Part shown: one piece after another, positions 13,729-17,178 of the stretch
How positions within the stretch are numbered: the stretch's first letter is position 1
Layout: every line of letters starts with the position of its first letter
The notes under the pieces: generated by a model
What the model saw: the letters and a program-made list of their open reading frames with translations, nothing else
Told to the model about the DNA's origin: nothing
The model's database searches: none
Position numbers and translations under genes: made by a program
NCBI GenBank assembly: GCA_903895515.1
Contig: CAITUB010000207.1
Span: forward strand, 1 to 17,178
DNA: 17,178 nucleotides
Direction: 5' to 3'
Source: an uncultured Acidimicrobium sp.
GTDB taxonomy: Bacteria; Actinomycetota; Acidimicrobiia; Acidimicrobiales; Ilumatobacteraceae

Positions 13729-13766
13729 GTTGCATAGTTATGCGACTATCTGTATAATTATGCAAT
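13729..13766 (+). promoter_or_regulatory. argC promoter overlapped by two ARG-box-like palindromes
   Basis: Two imperfect palindromes of the ArgR form, five-base half sites around four bases, lie 20 bp apart: TGCAT-AGTT-ATGCG (13731-13744) and TGTAT-AATT-ATGCA (13751-13764). The promoter is embedded in them: -35 TTGCAT (13730-13735) in the first, a 17-bp spacer, and a consensus -10 TATAAT (13753-13758) in the second. The -10 ends 6 bp before the argC ATG at 13765, so the transcript should be leaderless. ArgR hexamers bind paired boxes about two helical turns apart, so arginine-bound ArgR would cover both promoter elements. The boxes, spacing and -10 are seen; ArgR binding is inferred. Confidence 0.8.
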
Positions 13767-14787
13767 GATATCTGTTGGCATAATTGGCGCATCTGGGTTT
13801 ACTGGCGCAGAGCTATTGCGTATTTGCGCCTCTCATCCTCACTTTGAAGTGAAGTACGCAACAGGCGATTCTCAAGCAGGGACGCTTGCGCGGTCGCTGT
13901 ATCCATCGCTTGCAGCAACGTATCCAAATTTGGTGTTCGAAGAATTTGAGTTAGCAAAGGCCCTTGCTTGCGACGTGGTGTTTCTTGGCTTGCCGCACGA
14001 GGCGTCGTTGGAACTCGTGCCGCAATTAGTGAACAAAGTGAAGCTGGTGGTCGACCTCTCGGCGGCGTATCGATTAACCGATGTTTCGCAGTATCCGCAG
14101 TGGTACGGGTTCGCTCACACCCAACCCGAATTAGTTGCCAGTGCGGTGTATGGACTTCCTGAGTTGAACCGCGAAGCATTGAAAACTGCGAAGCTGATTG
14201 CAACGCCAGGTTGTTATGTAACAGCGGCAAGTTTGGCGCTGACGCCATTAGTTAAGGCTGGCGTAATCAATCCGCAAGGCGTCATTGTCGATGCAGCTTC
14301 TGGTGTTTCCGGCGCTGGTCGTGCAGCAAAACATTCGAACTCGTTTAATACGGTTGATGAAGACTTCACTGCATACGGTTTGCTTGACCACAGGCATACA
14401 CCAGAGATCGAACAAGTAACTGGCGCGCAGATATTGTTCACTCCACACCTTGCGCCAATGAATCGCGGCATCCTTGCTACGTGTTACGCGCGACCAACTG
14501 CAGGCACAACGCCAACAACGGCATCGCTGTTGGCAGTACTTGCGCGTGCTTATGCGAAAGAGCCGCTCGTCGTTGTTGGTCAGAATTCACCGTCAACCAA
14601 GGCAACGCTCGGAACAAACGTCACGCATATCACCGCGCGTTACGACGAACGCACTGGTTATGTGATGGTGCTGAGCGCACTCGACAATTTGGCAAAGGGT
14701 GCCTCGGGTGGGGCAGTTCAAGCAGCAAACGTTGCGCTCGGCCTGAATGAACTTGACGGACTGTCAATGGTGGGGATGTATCCATGA
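13765..14787 (+). CDS. argC: N-acetyl-gamma-glutamyl-phosphate reductase
   Basis: NADPH-dependent third step of arginine biosynthesis, reducing N-acetylglutamyl phosphate to the semialdehyde. The 340-residue protein has the nucleotide-binding GIIGASGFTGAELLRI (5-20), the catalytic cysteine C150 in ATPGCYVTAA (147-156), SGVSGAGR (179-186), the active-site histidine region HRHTPEIEQ (209-217) and FTPHLAPMNRGI. The ATG is fixed by the -10 box 6 bp upstream; an earlier ATG at 13760 runs into a stop at its third codon. It is the first gene of the arg operon. Its stop overlaps the argB ATG by 4 bases, where argJ stands in many actinomycetes. Confidence 0.96.
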   Translation: MISVGIIGASGFTGAELLRICASHPHFEVKYATGDSQAGTLARSLYPSLAATYPNLVFEEFELAKALACDVVFLGLPHEASLELVPQLVNKVKLVVDLSAAYRLTDVSQYPQWYGFAHTQPELVASAVYGLPELNREALKTAKLIATPGCYVTAASLALTPLVKAGVINPQGVIVDAASGVSGAGRAAKHSNSFNTVDEDFTAYGLLDHRHTPEIEQVTGAQILFTPHLAPMNRGILATCYARPTAGTTPTTASLLAVLARAYAKEPLVVVGQNSPSTKATLGTNVTHITARYDERTGYVMVLSALDNLAKGASGGAVQAANVALGLNELDGLSMVGMYP

Positions 14788-15680
14788 GCGAATTGATGAA
14801 CGAATCGCATGAGCGGGTTGGCGCGCTGCTGATTGAAGCGTTGCCGTACATTCAGCAGTTTGCTGGCAAGACAGTTGTTGTGAAATACGGAGGCAACGCG
14901 CTTGCTGGAGCGAGCGACGCAGATGCTGCAGGTACGTTTGCACAAGACATCGCACTCATGCACGCGGTCGGTATCAAGCCGGTAGTCGTGCATGGTGGCG
15001 GACCACAGATCAGCGCACTCATGGAACGCCTTGGCAAGAAGCCAGAGTTTCGCAATGGCCTGCGAGTAACCGATGCTGAGACGGTGGAGATTGCAAGCAT
15101 GGTGCTGCTTGGCACGGTGAACCCGCAATTGGTTTCAGCGATCAATGTTCATGGTGCGTCTGCGGTTGGTGTGTCCGGTCAAGATGCAGGTTTGTTGCGG
15201 GTGACTCAACGTGACCCCGAATTGGGCTTCGTTGGTGACATTGCTTCAGTTGATCCAACGGTGTTGAAAAGTGCCATTGCCGACAATGCAGTGCCAGTGG
15301 TTGCCACTATCGGTTCGGATGCTCTTGGTCAGGCGTACAACGTCAATGCCGACACCGCTGCTGCAGCAATTGCAGTTGCGCTGGGTGCTGAGAAGCTCAT
15401 TTATCTCACGGATATCGAGGGGTTGCGCGCGAATAAGGACGATGCTTCGTCAATCATTCGTCGCACTACGGCAACGGAGATTGCACGGCTCATGGCTGAC
15501 GGGTCAATAGATGGCGGCATGATTCCGAAAATGGAAAGTTGCGTAGAAGCGATCACCAGCGGAGTGTCTCGTTGTCACATATTGGATGGACGCATTCCAC
15601 ACGTGTTGCTTATTGAGTTATTCACCATTGCTGGTGTTGGAACCATGATTACTGCAGAACAGGAAGTAGGGAAGAAATGA
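14784..15680 (+). CDS. argB: Acetylglutamate kinase
   Basis: Second step of arginine synthesis, phosphorylating N-acetylglutamate; in many organisms the arginine-inhibited step. The 298-residue protein contains VVVKYGGNAL (31-40), VVVHGGGPQIS (67-77), EFRNGLRVTD (88-97), GVSGQDAGLL (129-138) and YLTDIEGL, and ends with DGGMIPKMES, GVSRCHILDGRIPHVLLIEL and GVGTMI. The extra N-terminal helix (about 1-25, before the first strand) is characteristic of hexameric, arginine-sensitive enzymes, so feedback control is likely though not proven. ATG overlaps the argC stop (ATGA); GGTGGGGAT upstream can act as ribosome site. The stop overlaps argD by another ATGA. Confidence 0.96.
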   Translation: MSELMNESHERVGALLIEALPYIQQFAGKTVVVKYGGNALAGASDADAAGTFAQDIALMHAVGIKPVVVHGGGPQISALMERLGKKPEFRNGLRVTDAETVEIASMVLLGTVNPQLVSAINVHGASAVGVSGQDAGLLRVTQRDPELGFVGDIASVDPTVLKSAIADNAVPVVATIGSDALGQAYNVNADTAAAAIAVALGAEKLIYLTDIEGLRANKDDASSIIRRTTATEIARLMADGSIDGGMIPKMESCVEAITSGVSRCHILDGRIPHVLLIELFTIAGVGTMITAEQEVGKK

Positions 15681-16861
15681 CATCGCACGCTTTTGCCACA
15701 TCGGGTAACTATTGCCCTTTCATTCCCGTATTCGGACCACCTCAGGTGATGTTCGAGCGTGGTTCGGGAACCGAACTGTGGGACGTCGATGGCAAGCGCT
15801 ATCTCGATTTTCTTTGCGGTATTGCCGTTACCTCGCTTGGCCATAGCAACTCTGTCGTAACCGCCGCAATTGCAGAACAAGCCGCAACGTTGATGCATGT
15901 CAGCAATTTTTTTGCCAATCCTGTTGCAACCGAAACTGCGGTACTCGTTGACCAACTGTTGGGTGGTGGAGGACAAGTGTTCTTCTGCAACTCTGGAGCC
16001 GAAGCCAATGAAGCGGCAATCAAATTGACTCGTAAGTTCGGTGGTCGCGGTCGACACACCGTGGTCAGTGCGTTAGGAAGCTTCCACGGCAGAACGCTGG
16101 CAGCACTCGCAGCAACTGGTCAACCTGCCAAGCACGAACCGTTTCAACCGATGCCGCAGGGTTTCAAGCATGTGGTGTTCGACGACATTGCGGCTCTTGA
16201 TGCTGCAGTCGATGCTTCAGTAGCCGCAGTATTGCTCGAGCCGGTGCAAGGCGAAGGTGGAGTTATTCCTGCTTCGCAGGAGTACATGAAGTTTGCAGAG
16301 AAGATTTGCCACGAACGTGGCGTATTGTTGATGATCGACGAAGTGCAAACCGGTTACGGAAGAACCGGTACATGGTTTGGTTTCGAGCATTACGGCATTT
16401 CGCCCGATGTGGTGATCATGGCAAAGGCCATGGGCAACGGAATGCCAATTGGTGGTATTTGGGCGAAGAAGGAAGTGGCTTCAGTATTCAAACCTGGCGA
16501 CCATGGCAGCACGTTTAGTGGAACGGCAATCGCAACTTCGGCTGCGCGCGCGACCATCAAAGAAATGCAACGGCTGAACGCTCCGCAAATGGCCCTTGAA
16601 AAAGGTGCGTTACTTACCTCGTTGGTGCAGGCACTTCCTCAAGTTGTGTCAGTTCGCGGACGTGGTTTGTTATTGGGCGTCGAACTTGCAGAGGGAATTG
16701 ATGCCAAAGAGATCCAGCTGCAGTTGTTGAAGAATGGATTAGTAACGAATGCGGTAACGGGAACGGCATTACGACTTGCTCCACCGTTAACGGTGACTGA
16801 AGCAGAGATTCGTGAAGCAGTTGGCATCATTGCTGCTGCACTGGCAGGTGTGCGGTCATGA
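15677..16861 (+). CDS. argD: Acetylornithine aminotransferase
   Basis: Pyridoxal-phosphate enzyme converting N-acetylglutamate semialdehyde and glutamate to N-acetylornithine; may also act in lysine synthesis. The 394-residue class III aminotransferase shows CNSGAEANEAAIKL (104-117, phosphate-binding), FHGRT (136-140), EPVQGEGG (188-195), DEVQTGYGRTG (221-231, with D221 to the ring nitrogen) and K250 in IMAKAMGNGMPIGG as the Schiff-base lysine. AGGGAAG lies just before the ATG, and both ends overlap neighbours by ATGA. Its product needs deacetylation or acetyl recycling (ArgJ or ArgE), and no such gene is in this cluster. Confidence 0.96.
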   Translation: MTSHAFATSGNYCPFIPVFGPPQVMFERGSGTELWDVDGKRYLDFLCGIAVTSLGHSNSVVTAAIAEQAATLMHVSNFFANPVATETAVLVDQLLGGGGQVFFCNSGAEANEAAIKLTRKFGGRGRHTVVSALGSFHGRTLAALAATGQPAKHEPFQPMPQGFKHVVFDDIAALDAAVDASVAAVLLEPVQGEGGVIPASQEYMKFAEKICHERGVLLMIDEVQTGYGRTGTWFGFEHYGISPDVVIMAKAMGNGMPIGGIWAKKEVASVFKPGDHGSTFSGTAIATSAARATIKEMQRLNAPQMALEKGALLTSLVQALPQVVSVRGRGLLLGVELAEGIDAKEIQLQLLKNGLVTNAVTGTALRLAPPLTVTEAEIREAVGIIAAALAGVRS

Positions 16862-17178
16862 CGCATCGCAATTTCCTGCACGCCTACGATTTGTCGGCTA
16901 CCGATTTACAAAGTGTTCTGACTCTCGCTGAAACACCTATTTCGGAACTTGGTCGTCCGCTGGATGGAAAAGGTGTTGCGCTTATTTTCGAAAAGCCATC
17001 CAATCGCACTCGGCACAGTATGGAAATGGCTGTTGTCCAACTTGGCGGACACCCGGTGTATACCCGTGGCGAAGAAGTGGGGATGGACGTTCGCGAGTCG
17101 GTGGAAGACATCACAAACGTGATGTCGGGGTACCACGCCATGTTGTGCGCCAGAGTGTTTGATCACAGTGTGTTGCAC
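16858..17178 (+). CDS. argF: Ornithine carbamoyltransferase, N-terminal part (runs off the window)
   Basis: Condenses ornithine with carbamoyl phosphate to make citrulline. The first 107 residues are present. FEKPSNRTRHSMEMAVVQLG (44-63) is the carbamoyl-phosphate loop, normally STRTR; here it reads SNRTR (48-52), keeping the phosphate-contacting Ser, Arg and Thr but changing the second position. GGHPVYTRGEEVGMDVRESVED follows as in other OTCs. The conserved H-R-T and C-terminal HCLP motifs would lie beyond the edge. ATG overlaps the argD stop (ATGA). Identity as OTC is favoured over aspartate carbamoyltransferase by context and by the GG-HPV segment. Confidence 0.93.
   Translation, partial: MTHRNFLHAYDLSATDLQSVLTLAETPISELGRPLDGKGVALIFEKPSNRTRHSMEMAVVQLGGHPVYTRGEEVGMDVRESVEDITNVMSGYHAMLCARVFDHSVLH

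Noticed and set aside
1..17178. Mobile element, defence island, CRISPR array or tRNA
   Set aside because: Every long stretch is accounted for by conserved housekeeping genes; no transposase, integrase, regularly spaced repeats or cloverleaf was seen.

Overview
The window is a stretch of ordinary bacterial core chromosome: gene-dense, about half G+C, with no mobile element, CRISPR array, tRNA or rRNA seen. Gene order and protein features point to an actinomycete (Actinomycetota). The order mihF-gmk-rpoZ-coaBC-metK-priA-def-fmt, a PriA without a Walker A motif, a CoaBC with PAMHTEMW in place of PAMNxxMW, a DUF1844-type protein beside infC, and pheST followed by an arg operon all fit that phylum. 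The moderate G+C and the divergent cold-shock-like gene suggest a non-streptomycete lineage such as Acidimicrobiia. That last placement is inference.

Layout. (1) Bases 1-5369, plus strand: the tail of a probable mihF, then gmk, rpoZ, coaBC, metK and priA, tightly packed with several start/stop overlaps. (2) 5332-5976, minus strand: an RsmC-like methyltransferase whose 3' end overlaps priA. (3) 6000-7696, plus strand: def and fmt, overlapping by 4 bp, then a small cold-shock-domain-like gene. (4) 7693-8028, minus strand: a DUF1844-like gene. (5) 8046-10286: a ~200-base leader, then infC, rpmI, rplT and a SpoU-family RNA methyltransferase. (6) 10329-13717: pheS-pheT. (7) 13729-17178: an ArgR-type operator/promoter, then argC-argB-argD-argF (argF runs off the window) with 4-bp ATGA overlaps throughout and no argJ.

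Function. Most genes serve translation: formyl-Met-tRNA synthesis (fmt) and its removal (def), start-codon selection (infC), 50S proteins (rpmI, rplT), rRNA/tRNA modification (two methyltransferases) and tRNA charging (pheST). With them are nucleotide and cofactor genes (gmk, coaBC, metK), RNA polymerase omega, replication restart and arginine biosynthesis.

The most interesting signals are in translation starts and control regions. infC has no ordinary start that preserves its N-terminal domain and appears to begin at AUA, behind a structured leader containing a sequestered orphan Shine-Dalgarno. Three genes downstream, the SpoU methyltransferase appears to begin at CUG, in a CUGA overlap with the rplT stop and behind a good Shine-Dalgarno. 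A perfect 11-bp inverted repeat lies just inside that gene. The argC promoter carries two ARG-box-like palindromes, one over the -35 and one over the -10, and the mRNA is predicted leaderless. Several other genes have a TAGCST-type -10 only 6-11 bp before the start codon. I found no wholly new multi-gene system. All calls are from reading the sequence; no searches were run.
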